DNA of 64,000 nucleotides from Anisus vortex (Eukaryota; Mollusca; Gastropoda; Planorbidae), in the NCBI GenBank assembly GCA_949126835.1, contig OX421494.1:25566185-25630184 (forward strand), in the 5' to 3' direction. A program made the translations under genes and the position numbers. Every line of letters starts with the position of its first letter. Position 1 is the first letter of the stretch. Shown one piece after another: positions 34,116 to 47,020 of the stretch. Under the pieces are notes generated by a model that was not told where the DNA came from, did not search any database, and worked only from the letters and a program-made list of their open reading frames with translations.

Positions 34116-37100
34116 AATAAAAAAAGTATATATTCATATATTGTAAGCACTATATGATACAATTCAATTATGACAACAATGATCTACATTTTGAGCTTTG
34201 AGAAATACAAATTAATCATAAGATTTAGATATTTACAAAAAATAATATATTTATTAAATAGAAAGATGAAATAGCCTTGACTAAACAAAGTAGGCCTATA
34301 ACTTAACTTGACTTAAGTCATAGGTAAAAGCCCAAACTAAACCCACTGGCAGCTCTGACTAGATACCAGATAAAGTATTTATTATAGTAGGCTATAAAGT
34401 GGCAATATATGCCTATTATAGACAATATATTTAAATATAGTAGGCTATCTTCAGTATAGACTCCTCTTTCCAAGAGGTTTAAACTACTTGTACAAATATA
34501 CACAACTACACTGCTAAACAATCTCAATCTAGAATCTTTATAAAAAAAACATGAAATAAAACTGCTCAATTCTCTTTTACTTTTAGTGTTTATGATTTAT
34601 AATTCATGATACTCTAACTCTCTAATTATCTAATTCTAAGTTCATAATCATAAATTAACTATTAGAAACACTGGACTAAAAAAGTAAAGTAGTAGGCCTA
34701 CTTAGTGACTTAGACTTAGTCTTAGTACTAGTAGAGTAATTAGTAGGAGTAGGTTACGTTACAAGTTACAGCTAGAGACTAGACTAGAGTTAGGATGAAA
34801 AAAAAAATAATAATATTATTAATACTAATACTATTAATAAGGATAATTAGTCCTAATACTAATAGTATAATACTAATAGTGGTACCACTGGCCACTGGCT
34901 ATTTTTTATTGTATCTTATAATTTATATAATCATATAAATATAGCCAAAGGCCATAGAATGATAGATAATAATAGAAACTGATAGTTAGGCTATCAATAT
35001 CAATCAAATTAAATATTATTTAAATTTAAGTTTAAGTAGCCTACTAAACTTAATAGGCCTACTTAAAGTTAAAGTAAAGTTACCTTTTACTTTTAATTAA
35101 TGGATAGCTTCACAGTTATTGAAATTCTTAAACTTAAATTAATTATAAGTACAACGTTATATTCTATGAGTTAGGTCGTTTTTAAAGTAGACTCCTAATA
35201 ATAATGACTACTGAAAGAATGACTCATAATCATATTATAACATTATTAGGCCTATCTTACAAATTTAGCAGATGATAGTCAAGTCATTTTTGATATTGAA
35301 TATTGATATCTGAATAGAATTTTAGGGCCTACACATTTATTAAATAATGCTAAACAGTTCATATATTCTTATACCATTCTTAGTAAGCACTATGAAAATT
35401 AATAATTATTTAATTTAATATGAATAATTTTCATTTAATTTTTACATTCTATTAAATGCCAATTCGCCGTTGACCTGATGTACACACAAACACATGAAGA
35501 CACACACAAAACAAAAAAAAAGTTGTTTTGGAACATATTGATGTTGCCAACTAAAATTGCTTTTTAACAAACGATAAATTGTTTCGAGTTCACGTAAAAA
35601 AGTGTAGGCCTAAATTCATTTATAAAAAAATAAAAAAAATAAATAACAGTATGCCATAATATTATTAGCTTCACATTAAATGCAAAGCAAAACAATACTT
35701 ATAAAAACACGGTAGAATAGCCCAATAATTTAAATTGAAATAAAATGTTAGACCTATTAATTGTAACTTAAGCATAGGCTGCTATCTTCACTGCTAAACA
35801 AACATTCATTTAAAGGCTGAGGACTACTAAAACTAAATTATATAGTAATATATTTAACTATTATATAGATAGCTATAGGCCTATAATTATTACAAATTAG
35901 AAAAAATAAGATAAGAATATATTATGCATCCACTCCCTCTAAATTGAGATTTTGTTAAATGTTGCCGTATGACAATGTCCAATGCCAATGTGGTTTAGCA
36001 GGTTAAATATTGCTTAGTCAGTGTAAAGGCCTTATAACTTATAATGATTTCGTCGGTTAACAGACCTAGACTATCTATTTTGTCTAATGATCATATACTA
36101 GCTTTATAATAATATTATTCACATTCCAAACACCTTTTTGAAAGTGTTTTGAAGCTATAGGCCATAGGCCATAGGCCTATATAAATATATTAGTCTAAAG
36201 TCCTTAGACCTTAGATCTAAATTCTAACTAAATAAAAGCTTTTTTCTTTCACGAAAAACAGCAGCATGTTAACTTTTTTTTAAATCCCAAAAGTCTCTAA
36301 TGCTTATAGGAACAAACGACATTTCCATTATTTATTAACATTCTTGATCAGGGACATTTTCTCATTAAATTAAATAAATGCTTAAAATTTAATCAAATCC
36401 AGTATTTCTTTTTATTTGATCCATATTTTTAACACAAGAGAATGTTTTATATTGTATCATCCCATTGGCTAGATTCCAGAGAAACCTCGACCTCTGCTGG
36501 AGTGTTGCAGAGAGAATCCGGGCTAAACAGTTGTTGATTTTTTTCATAAACATTCTTATGCATCCTGTTTTAAATAAACAAAAAAAGGTTATCTTAACGC
36601 AATAAACTACTAATCAGGTAATTAAAGTTTTGTTATAATATATACATTTTTAAAACTTATTCAATTTAAGTTAATCAAAACAGGCCCAGACTAGTAGTCC
36701 AGTAGTGGTAGTTTAGACTTAGACTTAGACTAGTATTTCTGTTGAACTGTTGTGGCTTATCGTAAATAATGATATTTACATAAAAAGAATCACATCAACT
36801 TTACGAATAAACAAGATAATTATTATGAAAACATAATATAAATACATGATTTATTCCTTTTATACTTTTCAATGCTCTCTTGTCTTATTTTTCTGAGTCT
36901 TAGACTAGAGTGACTAGAGTATAGAGTCTAGAAAGTTCTTAGCATTGTTTTGTTTGGTCTGATGAAATTTTATGTCAAATTATGTGTGAATAAAATTTGC
37001 TCGACTACATTTCTGACTACAGTTAATGCCTTGGTAAACTATACGACTATATACTATATGACAAAGATTCTTACAGATAAATTCTTAGATAAAGTAAAAT

Positions 37101-38160
37101 TAAAGTAAAGGGTGTATCCACTGTATCCCAAATTGAAAATAAATTGGGCCAAAAATTCAAGTCACAAGTCTTATCAAATTAGCCTATTGAGTCGGATATT
37201 CAATATTGACTATTGATTGAAAATCAAATAAAATGAAAATTTAAAGAAAACATTGGACGCATCAAATGCTAAAAATAAAAGCACCATTTGTGACTCTATG
37301 TTATAGCCTAAATGTTAATTAGCCTATTATTTAAAAATTGTGTTTGTTGCTTTTATCTAAGTAGGCCCTAGCCCTACTTTAATTTTAATGTCCTCAAAAG
37401 AAAAAAAGGCTGAAAATGCCTTTCTACTTAAATTGAAGATTTGCAGTTTTCTATATAGGCCTAATGAATATACATAATTACAGTGAGTTTGTTTACATGT
37501 TTGTAATTTTTTTTATTTATATGTTTGTTCGCTATAGGCTCCTAGGCCATTTGACAGATCGGCATAAAAGTTAAATGTATAAATTGGAAACATCCTCCAA
37601 AAGAAATTTTTATTATATAAACAATATTGCTTAATTTGTTAATTAATTTTTACAAATAAACTTAGACCTATTGACAATTGATAATCACTATGTTAAAGTT
37701 CTAAACTGAGCAGCATTTCATTTCAGAATGATCTCCCTTTCAATAAAAAAAAAAGAAAGATACGTTCTCACTACAGTTTTTATTATTTAAAAATTATGTT
37801 TGTTGCTTTTATCTAAGTAGCCCTAAATTTGCAAAAATTTTGGTAAATGCATGTCAGACGAAAGATCAGCCTCCCCTGGAAAAAAATCTGAATTTCTGGC
37901 TTCGCCTCTGTTCACAACTAACAAGTGTAACATCATTAGTAAAATCATTAAATTTAGAATCGCTTCAGGGTTGAAAATTAGACGCATTATGAAGTTCACT
38001 GGCTCAAATCCAGGTAAAACACTATGTTTCTCATGGATTTGGAGGTTGTTGTTGAGCCTGTCCAACTTATGGGTTGCCTACCTGAATTTAGTTGGCGTAT
38101 GTGAGGCAACTGGACGTTCAAACTGAGGAATGATGCTACACTAGTCCAACTAGACGTTAA
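34116..38160. other. STAMBP 5' flank: AGGCCT-rich, no coding gene seen
   Basis: No exon of a recognisable protein is visible on either strand. The sequence is dominated by short words such as AGGCCT, ACTAG and ACTTAG (densest at 34680-34870), and by AT-rich text. The STAMBP 5' UTR exon and promoter should lie here, but I cannot place them. A 44-bp direct repeat occurs at 37325 and 37781. Confidence 0.4.
37325..37826 (+). repeat. 44-bp direct repeat flanking 412 bp
   Basis: TTATTTAAAAATTGTGTTTG plus TTGCTTTTATCTAAGTAG occurs near 37327-37370 and again near 37783-37826 with one substitution and one indel. The spacer holds TATATGTTTGTTCGCTATAG, a phrase that recalls retroelement 3' ends. It could be a long target duplication or a solo-repeat structure. 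Confidence 0.5.
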
Positions 38161-38164
38161 AGGC

Positions 38165-38470
38165 AAGTTAAAAGTATATGGGGGAGCTATGTCGCATGGG
38201 GAACTGTTGCTGAGCAACAGTGCATTTGGCTTGCACACTGAAGGTCCTGAGTTCTAATCCTGGTGAAGGCTAGGATTTGTTCCCGGGTCTGGGGAAGGGG
38301 GGTGTCCCTGACCTGAGTACTGATGGGTACCTGACTCTAGTTGGTAAAGTAAAGGTGGCTGGCTACACAATCCCCTGGTATGCCACGTCCAAAGAAAGTG
38401 GTGAGCTCTGCTTGCATGGCCCTATGGATCAATTTCATCTGACAGGATACTTTACTTGTACTTTACAATT
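38165..38470 (+). mobile_element. Full-length tRNA-derived SINE copy
   Basis: Starts with a tRNA-like head ending in GAGTTCTAATCCTGGTG (degenerate B box). The body is TTCCCGGGTCTGGGG, GTGTCCCTGA, CTGATGGGTACCTGAC and AAGTGGTGAGCTCTGC, with the tail GATACTTTACTTGTAC. It is co-linear with the inverse of 46745-47020. A 66-codon open frame inside (38277-38477) is chance. Confidence 0.82.
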
Positions 38471-38751
38471 ATCTTAAAAATACTCAGGAAAATGTAGAGG
38501 TTTAAAAGATTTTCTTATTTGTGTAAGGAGTAATTGATACAATTTATATTTTTCTTAAATATGGCATTTGGGGATAGAATGGATTGCTTTTGAACTAGTC
38601 AAAAAAAGCCAACATAGCATTTTTAAAAACTCTTAGTCTTTATGAAAGATTTAAAGATAGGCTGTAAACATTTTCTTCCCCTAATGAACCTCTTTAAATT
38701 GTTTGATAAGTGAAACCATGAGGCCTAACATCTATAAGCTTACATTTTAAC

Positions 38752-39972
38752 TAGAGATGGGCAAAACCGTTCACCATACTGATCGCCGCTCAATTGAGCG
38801 CTCACTAATAAGATCCGGATCCGTTGAACGGATCCACAGATCACTTAGTAATTTACCCCCCTTTATTTTTTTACATGTTGAATGTCAAGGGGAGAGAAAA
38901 ACAACTTGGATCCCTTGTTGAAACGCCATTTTTTTTTTGTTACTTAAAACATTAACAAATATAAATAAGAAATAATTATTCTCAATTGTCTAGTTGTAGG
39001 CTACTTAACTAATTATAATTAAACTTTTATTTTTAATTTAAGCGATAATTCCTTTTTTTAAATCTAATAATTAAAATTAAAAGGGTCAATGTAAAATACT
39101 GTAATCATATTGGCTAATTATAATGCAAATATTGTATCATCAACATTATTTACAACTATTGGTTATGCTCGTCAAAATGAGGGAGAAACAAATGATTACA
39201 ATGTGTTTTGTTAAAAAAGAGTGTATAACTTAAAAAAAAACAAAAAAATCAGGGGTGCGAATAGGGAAAACCCGTTAAGATCTCGCGTTCAACATAGTAA
39301 ATGAACGGTTTGAAAGCATTACAAAGGGACATTATTCTGAAAAATGGCGCTCAGTAGAACCTTTACATACAGTGATTAGTAATAGGCCTACGTTTATTAA
39401 AAAGAAATTGACGAATTAAGCAATATTGTTTATATTAACAAACTTATAAACAAACTCACGGTAATTATATAGGCCTATATTGATTGATGATTGGTAGCAA
39501 ATTAAAATAAGCGATCAGACCCGGATCCTAAGTGAACTATGGAAACCAGCATATCGAAATGCAGAACGGGAACGGATCAGTACAGACCCAGATCAGTACG
39601 GATCGGGTCAGACCTGGATCATTACTGATCAGGTCAGACCGGGATCCTATGTGAACTATGGAAACCAGCATATCAAAATGCAGTACGGAACGGATCCGTT
39701 CAGACCCAGATCAGTACTGATCAGGTCAGACCGGGATCCTAAGTGAACTATGGAAACCAGCATATCGAAGTGCAGAACGGGAACGGATCAGTACTGATCC
39801 GGGTCAGATCCAGATCCTAAGTGAACTATGGAAACCAACATATTATATTGAAATGCAGAAAGGGAATGGATCAGTACTGATCCGGGTCTTTTGGCAGTGA
39901 TCGGCTTTTGGATCCGTTCCTTTGAAAGACCCGGATCAGTCGATCAGTTCTTTAGTGAGCAACCCATCTCTA
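38752..39972. mobile_element. hAT-type element, 1221 bp, with internal GATC-rich tandem units
   Basis: Ends are TAGAGATGGGCAA and CCCATCTCTA, with a perfect 8-bp duplication ATTTTAAC (38744-38751 and 39973-39980). The right third contains four irregular units that share TGAACTATGGAAACCAGCAT (near 39532, 39650, 39743 and 39820), joined by variable stretches rich in GGATC/GATCC. No transposase frame. Confidence 0.93.
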
Positions 39973-39980
39973 ATTTTAAC

Positions 39981-41190
39981 TATGATAATAATAAAAACTT
40001 TTGTGCTAAAATGTACCTTTTTAGGTCTATGTAGTACAGGCCTGTAATTGACAATAACAGGCATATCTATGTATAATATAAAAGCTAAAGTTTGTTTGTG
40101 GAGTGTGTATATTCATGTCACATTAGCTTGGAAAGAATGATGTTAAATTTGGCACATATTTTTTGTGTTACTGCAATGTACTGTATTATGCATTAGGCAA
40201 TGTGTTATAATTGTATGGTTATGAGGTTTCCAAAATGTACCTTTTTGAGGCACCTGTGTAGAGACCAACTTTTTTTTTCGCATTGATTTCTAAATAATCG
40301 TCTTTTTTTTATTTTCAGACCTAAAAGGGGGACATTTTTTTACCCTCCGACCAAGCCTTCACAGAATTTCTTAGGGATGTTACGAATGAATATTCTCATT
40401 TCCAAATTTTTGAAGCAGCCATAAATTAGTCACTAAAGGAATCATTGGAGCTGAGAATATTGTCTTTGGAAGGAAGGTAATTTATTTATTGAATTTTTTT
40501 TAATTAGAGAAAACTGACAATAATCTTGTTCTTTTTTGTTGATGCAATAAAAACAATTCTCAATTTATTTAGATAATTTAGTTGCATATAAAAATAGATC
40601 CCCTTAAAAAAAAACTATTTCCAACGCTTTCTACTCTTTTCTGTTTTTTTTTTTTTTGTCCTCATTATATTTTGCCAATAAGAAGTGCATTTGCTTTTAA
40701 TTTTTTATTCCTACCGTAAAATCTTTACTATAAGCACACCTATGTATTAACCGCAGGTATACTTTGGAAGGTGAAAAACAAGTAAAATTGAAGTTCAATC
40801 GTATAAGCCGCACTAAAAAATTTACTTGGTATAGGCTACCTCAGGCTACCTGCATAATTTTTTTATCGATATTTTTATTTTTCACTGTTGCTGTTTGTGA
40901 ATGTTTATTTATTTGTAGTATGGAAGATCAAATATTTAATTATTACAAGAAAACACATTGATAAAATTAGATTTATCGTAACATTCGATAACATTATTTT
41001 TTTCATTATTTTCGAGTCTAGTCTTACAGTAATCTTACGGTAGCCTATACGTCAATTTCTGTTGATATCCAAACTTAAGGAAAAACTATTTTTCATTTAC
41101 TTGTGTATAAGTTATTATAAGCAACACCCTTTTCTCTGACAACAAAATTTGGTTAAAAAAGTGTAGCTTATACTCAAGATTTTATGGTAA
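39981..41190. other. Stretch without a recognisable gene
   Basis: AT-rich intergenic sequence. Around 40080-40330 some phrases (ATATAAAAGCTAAAGTTTG, TTAAATTTGGCACATATTTT) look like decayed retroelement text, but too little is left to classify. No supported exon. Confidence 0.35.
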
Positions 41191-41242
41191 ATCTTTTTTT
41201 GTGTCTTTGATTTGTACATCCATCCATCCATTTCTATGGCCT

Positions 41243-41408
41243 TCTCCACCACCTCCTTCCATTCAGGCCTATCCCTGGCTTTCCTCCACCACCTCCTTCC
41301 ATTCAGGCCTATCCCTGGCTTTCCTCCACCACCTCCTTCCATTCAGGCCTATCCTTGGCTTTCCTCCTCCACCTCCTTCCATTCAGGCCTATCCTTGGCT
41401 TTCCTCCG
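41243..41408 (+). repeat. 40-bp tandem repeat, four copies, inside the RT relic 3' end
   Basis: The unit is CTCCACCACCTCCTTCCATT followed by CAGGCCTATCCCTGGCTTTC. On the minus strand one frame repeats a peptide from the element's own C terminus (ARDRPEWKEVVEK), so the array grew by duplication within the retroelement. Open frames on the plus strand are by-products. Confidence 0.88.
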
Positions 41409-41991
41409 CCATGCCCGCACACCAAGTTTTTGCAGATCCGACTAGCTTCGAGCCATCTTTATCTTGTTCTGCCCCTAAGTCTCTATCCTCTTGCTCTCTG
41501 GTGATGTACTCTTCTGGCTGCTCTGCCCTCTGCCATTCTTTCCAAGTGGCCTGTTCACCTCAGTCTGCCCTTCAGCTACCACCGTTGGATCCTTTGGATC
41601 CTTGTACAGAGTATATAGTAGGCGCGCTTTCCTTTCTTGTATTTCAGATAGTATCTCATTCCTTTCATTAAGGCTTGACCCTAAGTATTTGAATGTATCT
41701 GCTCTTTCAAATGTGTGATTCTTGGTTTTGAAGTCTTCCTTAGCTTCTCCATTTATATCATCCCTCATCAGTACAATGTACTTTGTTCTGTGGTCATTGA
41801 TCTCAAGTCCTGCCAGCTTGGCGGCATCTTCCAGCTCTGTAAGTGCTTGTTAAAAGGCATATTTTTTCTTTCCAAGTAAGGCTATATCATCAGCAATGGC
41901 TAGGTACTGCAGAGGTTGTCTATATAGAGTTCCACTGGTGTGTATGTTGGGGGCTTCTCTATTGAAATATTCTGTTATCGCCCCTTTAGTG

Positions 41992-42397
41992 CAGGGGTTG
42001 GGAACCTATGGCTCGCGAGCCAGATATGGCTCTATTGATGGCTGCATCTGGCTCGCAGACAAATGTTCGATTATAAAAAAAAAAATTCTTTTTTTAGACC
42101 CCTTTGATCTACATATTAATTGAATATCAATATTTCATTCTACAAATGAGATAAAGTCTACTGCAGCTCAGCATCAGAAGCGGTAAAAGAGATAAACTCC
42201 GCTGACCTAAAAGATAGAAAAATAGCAACCCTGCTTTCATTGTAATTAAAGGGAAATAATTCTTGCCTTACGTTACACAAAATGCACACATTTACTTGAA
42301 TTTTTCGTTTTAAACATAATGCATGGCTCTCTCAGAATTACTTTTCAAAATATGTGGTGTCCATGGCTCTCTCAGACAAAAAGGTTCCCGACCCCTG
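41992..42397. mobile_element. hAT-type MITE, 406 bp, nested in the RT relic
   Basis: Ends CAGGGGTTGGGAACC and GGTTCCCGACCCCTG. Flanking 8-mers CTTTAGTG (41984-41991) and CTCTAGTG (42398-42405) match at 7 of 8. TGGCTC/GAGCCA words recur near both ends. Its removal would restore the relic, giving a clear order of insertion. Confidence 0.9.
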
Positions 42398-42666
42398 CTC
42401 TAGTGTCTACCTTAATGTTTCTTATGACTCTCTATTACTAGGTTAAATAGCATGCATGATAGTGAGTCTCCTTGTCGGAGTCCTTGTTGAATTGGGAATT
42501 CACGCGAGTACTCTCCCTGGGCCTTGACTTTACTCCTAGATCTATATAGGGTCGTGTATATTAGTCTAGTTTAGCTTATTAAGAATCCCAAAGAATTCCA
42601 GTGTTTCATATAAATAGTTTCTCTTAATGCTTTCATAAGCCATTGATTTGTACAGAACATTATAAT

Positions 42667-45294
42667 AGACTATATTGTGGGTTTTACATTTTTTATTGTT
42701 TTTTAATTGTTTGTTTTGTATGTCCATGTCATATCAAGGTTATTGCCTAACTGCATAGTTGACCTTGTAATGAAATACTGTATGAAGGATTGAAATAATT
42801 ATTTTCTTTCATTTTTTATGACCTCAGTTAATGTGAATCAATCAATAATTTGTCAGGGTCTCGGATTATTTAATCTCTCATTTCCCATGAATAACATAAC
42901 CATCAAAGTTCAGGGGGAAAAAATGCACATTGAACACAAGCATTTTAGTTGCCTTGACATTATATAGAAACAACTACTGTATACAAGTTGTACACCATCT
43001 TTTCAAAATATGTGTCAGTGCTGCACATTTAAATATGAAGCTCCAAACAGGGGATCACACCACTAAGACTGCTCTCCCCAGGGTCACACCACCCTTCCAG
43101 GAAAGCGCAAATTCTGAAAATTTGTCCCGGTTGTAATAAGCAGGATTTAAAAAAGGAAAAAAATATAGGTGGCCGGAAAAAAAAAGAGACAATTAGAGCC
43201 CCAAAACAAAAATGTCACGGACGGATAGTTTTTCCTTGTGCCTCACCTATATTTATCGATCATCAGACTCCCTTATTTCACTGTGGAAAAGATTTATTAT
43301 AATACTTTGTGGATGCCTGTCTTGTTAATTTAGATTTAGAAACTTCTTGATGTACTGAGCTCTCTTATATCAAACACTCATCTCATTTCTATAGTCGTTT
43401 CGTGAAGTTGGAAAGAAGCAATAAATGCAGATGAATGAAGAAGGTAAAAACATAAGCAATTAGGCTTGTTGCTGGAAGTTTCCTGGATTATGTCATGTGT
43501 TTTTCACAACATATTGTTTAATGAGGGGTTTGTTTTTTAATGCTAAGACATCTTGAAAATGATTCCAAAAATAATTCTCTCTAATATAGAAATGTCCAGA
43601 TCAAGGGTTTTAATACTTGTTAATATACTATAACTAAATGATTTTTTTAACAAATATGCAACAGTTATCAGGTTTCTATAGAAAAAACAAAACAAATTCT
43701 ATGGAAGCCTATATGCCTATATTTTATGAAGAGATGTGGGGCTATACTCTACAAATAAATAATAGTTCAGAGCCACTCTATATTCATTTCTGATGTTTCC
43801 CTGTGTTGTTTTTTTAAGTCACGACAACAACAACCTAGTTTTACAATCGCTCTGTTTTATTTTTTTTCCGTCAACCTTTTGTGGGGAAATAAAAGATTTA
43901 AAAATATACATTACATTAACCTATTCTTAACTTGTCAATCATTTTGTTTTTCCCAAACCGCTACTTTTTGGCTTTTTCCTTTTGTCTTTGCACAGTGCGT
44001 GTGTGCGTGTTGGCTTTGTTACGGCAAGCCAATTGTATTTCTATCATAAACGGATGCGTGGAAAATTTCGTTTAGGAGAAAAGTTTTGGTCAGATGACTT
44101 CCCATAAGATGAAGTCGTGTCCACTGCTTGTGCTGATTGATGGTCTGAGCTATGTCATCAATCATAGGAAGAGCACGAATGTAGACATGCTCTTGTCACA
44201 TGTAGGCTTACGTCGGCCGCCGCCAGGGAGTTGTAACACCTTGACAAATATCAGTGTGAGATAATGGGTTTGATAAGTAGCTGATATCGGCAGATATCCC
44301 TTTCAACGCGATTTGTCCCGTTCCATTAGCGACAAATCAAGTGTCTGTACCAGAGGTATGTGGTCTACCAGTGTTTACATGTTAGTCTTTAGTTACGGTA
44401 CGTTGTTGTTTTTTTTAAACTCTCAGCGAGGTTCATTGTGGGTATTTTGTTTTAACTATAGAATATATCGCTTTTACTGGGCATATTTTTGGTAAATAGG
44501 CCTATTATGCATTTACGGCGTGTGTTATAATAACTTAATATTACTGTGTTGTAATCGTGAAACATGTGTCTAGCCAATAAGAAATCAACGTCTGCTAAGG
44601 GCTAATTGCCTTGACATTTGATCATTCCCGAATTGTATTTCCAAAAATACCAAACGACTGACTTAATCGGTTTCGATCATATTAGTCTTACAGCCCAGGG
44701 TGAACTCTGACCCCAATCCCCCACAGGTTGGACGGAAAAGCTGTCTATCTCCTTCACCCCCCCCCCTCCAATCCATCAGCAATTATCCAACATCTTGCAA
44801 TAGTTGGTCTCAGTTTACACCTGTACGGTTTGACCTCTTCATTCCCCTGTGACCTATACTCTAGTGTAATCCATTGGCAGAATGCGCGTGGGATGGTTAT
44901 TTATTTGTACAAAGCATTCCTAGCGTTTTGTTTTTTTTTTGTTGTGTTTTTTTTTATTGTTTTTGACAATGACGCCCATAGCTTCTCGAGTTAAAAGTCT
45001 TTAGACTGCATTCAACTTGGACTATCCGGTCCGTTGTTTCACCACCATTAGGCGTGTATTGGAATAAAAATATGTTCAACAATTGATGTAACAGAAGTAC
45101 ATAAACCGTTAATGGCATAGACTCAATACACGTTCGTGACAGTCTTCACGTATGTTCTGAATGCAACAACAAAACCTGGATGAACCGGCGATTGTTGAAA
45201 TATAGTATGGTTTTGTTTTCGCCCCCCCCCCCCTCCTTTTTCCCCATACCATCACATGGTTGTCGGAAGATTTTTTATTCCATAAGGATCTAGA
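42667..45294. other. Stretch without a recognisable gene
   Basis: No exon with family similarity is visible on either strand. From about 43.9 kb onward CpG and GC content rise locally (for example TACGTCGGCCGCCGCC near 44210), which could mark a promoter or 5' UTR exon of the FAM13-like gene or of an unseen gene. Short open frames at 44313 and 44728 lack support. Confidence 0.35.
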
Positions 45295-45302
45295 CTCTAG
45301 AC

Positions 45303-46060
45303 CATAGGTTCTCAAGGGGGGCGATATCGCCCCCCAGGGGGCGATGAGAAGCTTTAGGGGGGCGATAACATTCCCGGGGGCGATTGGGGGGCGATGAAGG
45401 GCAAGTGGGCGGTACATACGTACCTGCTATAATTTCAACAACTCATCTATTTGAATCGATTAGTTTTTGGATGAAATATGATGTAAACGTAAGTGCTACT
45501 AAATATCTGATACCCCCCAACAGTAGGCATACATATTATTGAAAAAAAAAAGAATCGCAATGACTTATCGATGAAGTAGGGGTTAGTACTTGGCAAATAT
45601 GTTATGCGGCTGTCTCGTCTTTATGGTTGGTTCACCGGACTGTCGCCTTAACATCGGCTAATATTACTCTTTTGATCTGTTTTACCGATATGTCCTTTAA
45701 TGCGTTTGAATCTTTTGTAAAGAGGTAACCACAATTGCTGAGCGGTATAGATACGTAGTAATTATACAAACTGGGTAGTTATTAAAATGCTTGAAAATAT
45801 TCATATAAATTCTTTAGTCATATAATATTTATACAAGTTTCAAATAAATTGTACAGTTCTATCATATCATTTTAAAGTTATAAATGCAAGCCATTCAGTT
45901 TTTTATAAAAGAAAAACAAATTGAAATATTACCTCAAATGAAAAGGGTTAATTATCTCCCTTTAATTAACAAATGTTTCCGCTAAAATTAAGTTGGGGGG
46001 CGGTGAGCGGAAAAAAAATGTAAAAGGGGGCGGTGAGCCGAAAAAGGTTGAGAACCTATG
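45303..46060. mobile_element. hAT-type element, 758 bp, with G-rich subterminal repeats
   Basis: Ends CATAGGTTCTCAA and TTGAGAACCTATG, with a perfect 8-bp duplication CTCTAGAC (45295-45302 and 46061-46068). The left end holds about six GGGGGCGAT words in both orientations, and the right end GGGGGCGGTGAG words. No transposase frame. Confidence 0.94.
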
Positions 46061-46744
46061 CTCTAGACTATACTATTCTATATGGAAACTTTGACTGGTA
46101 GAGAGGGGTGGGGATGGAGAGACATAGTGTTTACACTTTAGATATACATGTATTTAGTACACCAAAATACTATGGAGGTCAAGTGTCAAGATTACCGCTT
46201 ATCAAATGTATTCACACTATGTGTTTGTTGGTATTACCTCTATTTACAAGGAAGTTTTATTTTTTGTAACCAGTGAGTCTCCTAATCTATATAACAAACA
46301 CGAATTGCGAGCCCCGGGCAGAACCTTTCATCAGCTCATTGATGGTTGCCAGCTGTTTTGCCGTATCAAAGCACATTGCCCGGAAAAGCGCTTCTCGTAC
46401 AGATTAAATAGCTTAATCATTGGATAGGGTAGTAAGTGGCGATATATATTTTCTTTATGGGTTATAGGAACACGTTCGTTAAGCCAGTTGTCCACATTTC
46501 TACCAGTTGACGCAACGCTTAGTGGCTGTGACGTACTTTCTTCATCAACTATTATTTTGTAAAAGAGGTTGTTTTTTTTCATGATCACCCCCCCCCCCAA
46601 CCTCACTCATCACTCACAAAACCTGTTCCTGTTGAACTCGTCACAAGGACATCCGTAGAAAGTTTTCCAGGAAGGACATTACGAACACACTTCTCAGACC
46701 TGTATTGTGAATACTAATTACTGGAGGGGGGGGGGGGGGTAAAA

Positions 46745-47020
46745 AGTAAGTAAAGTATCCCGTCAGACCAAATTGGTCCATAGGGCCGGTGAAGCAGCGT
46801 TCACCAGTTTCCGTGGCCACGGCATACTAGGTGATTGTGTGGCCAGCACTATGCACAGCCGCCTTTACTTTACCCCAACTAAGGTCAGGTACCCATCAGA
46901 GCTGGGTAGACTCAGGGACACCCTCAAATCCTGGGAAAAAATCCTAGCCTGCACCAGGATTCGAACCCAGGACCCTTGGATCGCCAGTCGAACGCGCTGC
47001 CGCTCGGCTAACGTGCCCCC
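46745..47020 (-). mobile_element. Well-preserved tRNA-derived SINE with intact pol III boxes
   Basis: Read on the minus strand it starts GGGGGCACGTTAGCCGAGCG (A-box region TTAGCCGAGCGG) and carries the B box GGTTCGAATCC. The family body follows and it ends in GATACTTTACTTAC. This is the best copy in the window; about eight copies or fragments share its body. Confidence 0.88.

Larger units (their letters stand above)
41195..42665 (-). pseudogene. Second non-LTR reverse transcriptase relic, interrupted by a hAT element
   Basis: On the minus strand in order: SMAYESIKRNYLYETLEFFG (about 42655-42590), a GLRQGDSLSCMLFNLVIES motif (about 42480-42430), LQYLAIADDIALLGK (near 41920-41875, catalytic ADD intact), FKYLGSSLNERNEILSEIQE (near 41690-41630), and a C-terminal RDRPEWKEVVEKA block. 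It differs from the relic at 30.5-32.0 kb. Stops and shifts break it. A hAT element sits at 41992-42397, and the 3' part has expanded into a 40-bp array. Confidence 0.85.

Noticed and set aside
38277..38477. 66-codon frame
   Set aside because: It falls entirely inside a SINE copy.
41201..41671. 156-codon Pro/Phe/His-rich open frame
   Set aside because: It is the antisense of a reverse transcriptase relic and its 40-bp array; the meaningful reading is on the minus strand.
46962..47020. tRNA-like sequence with A and B boxes
   Set aside because: It is the head of a SINE; it lacks a proper acceptor stem pairing and is joined to the SINE body.
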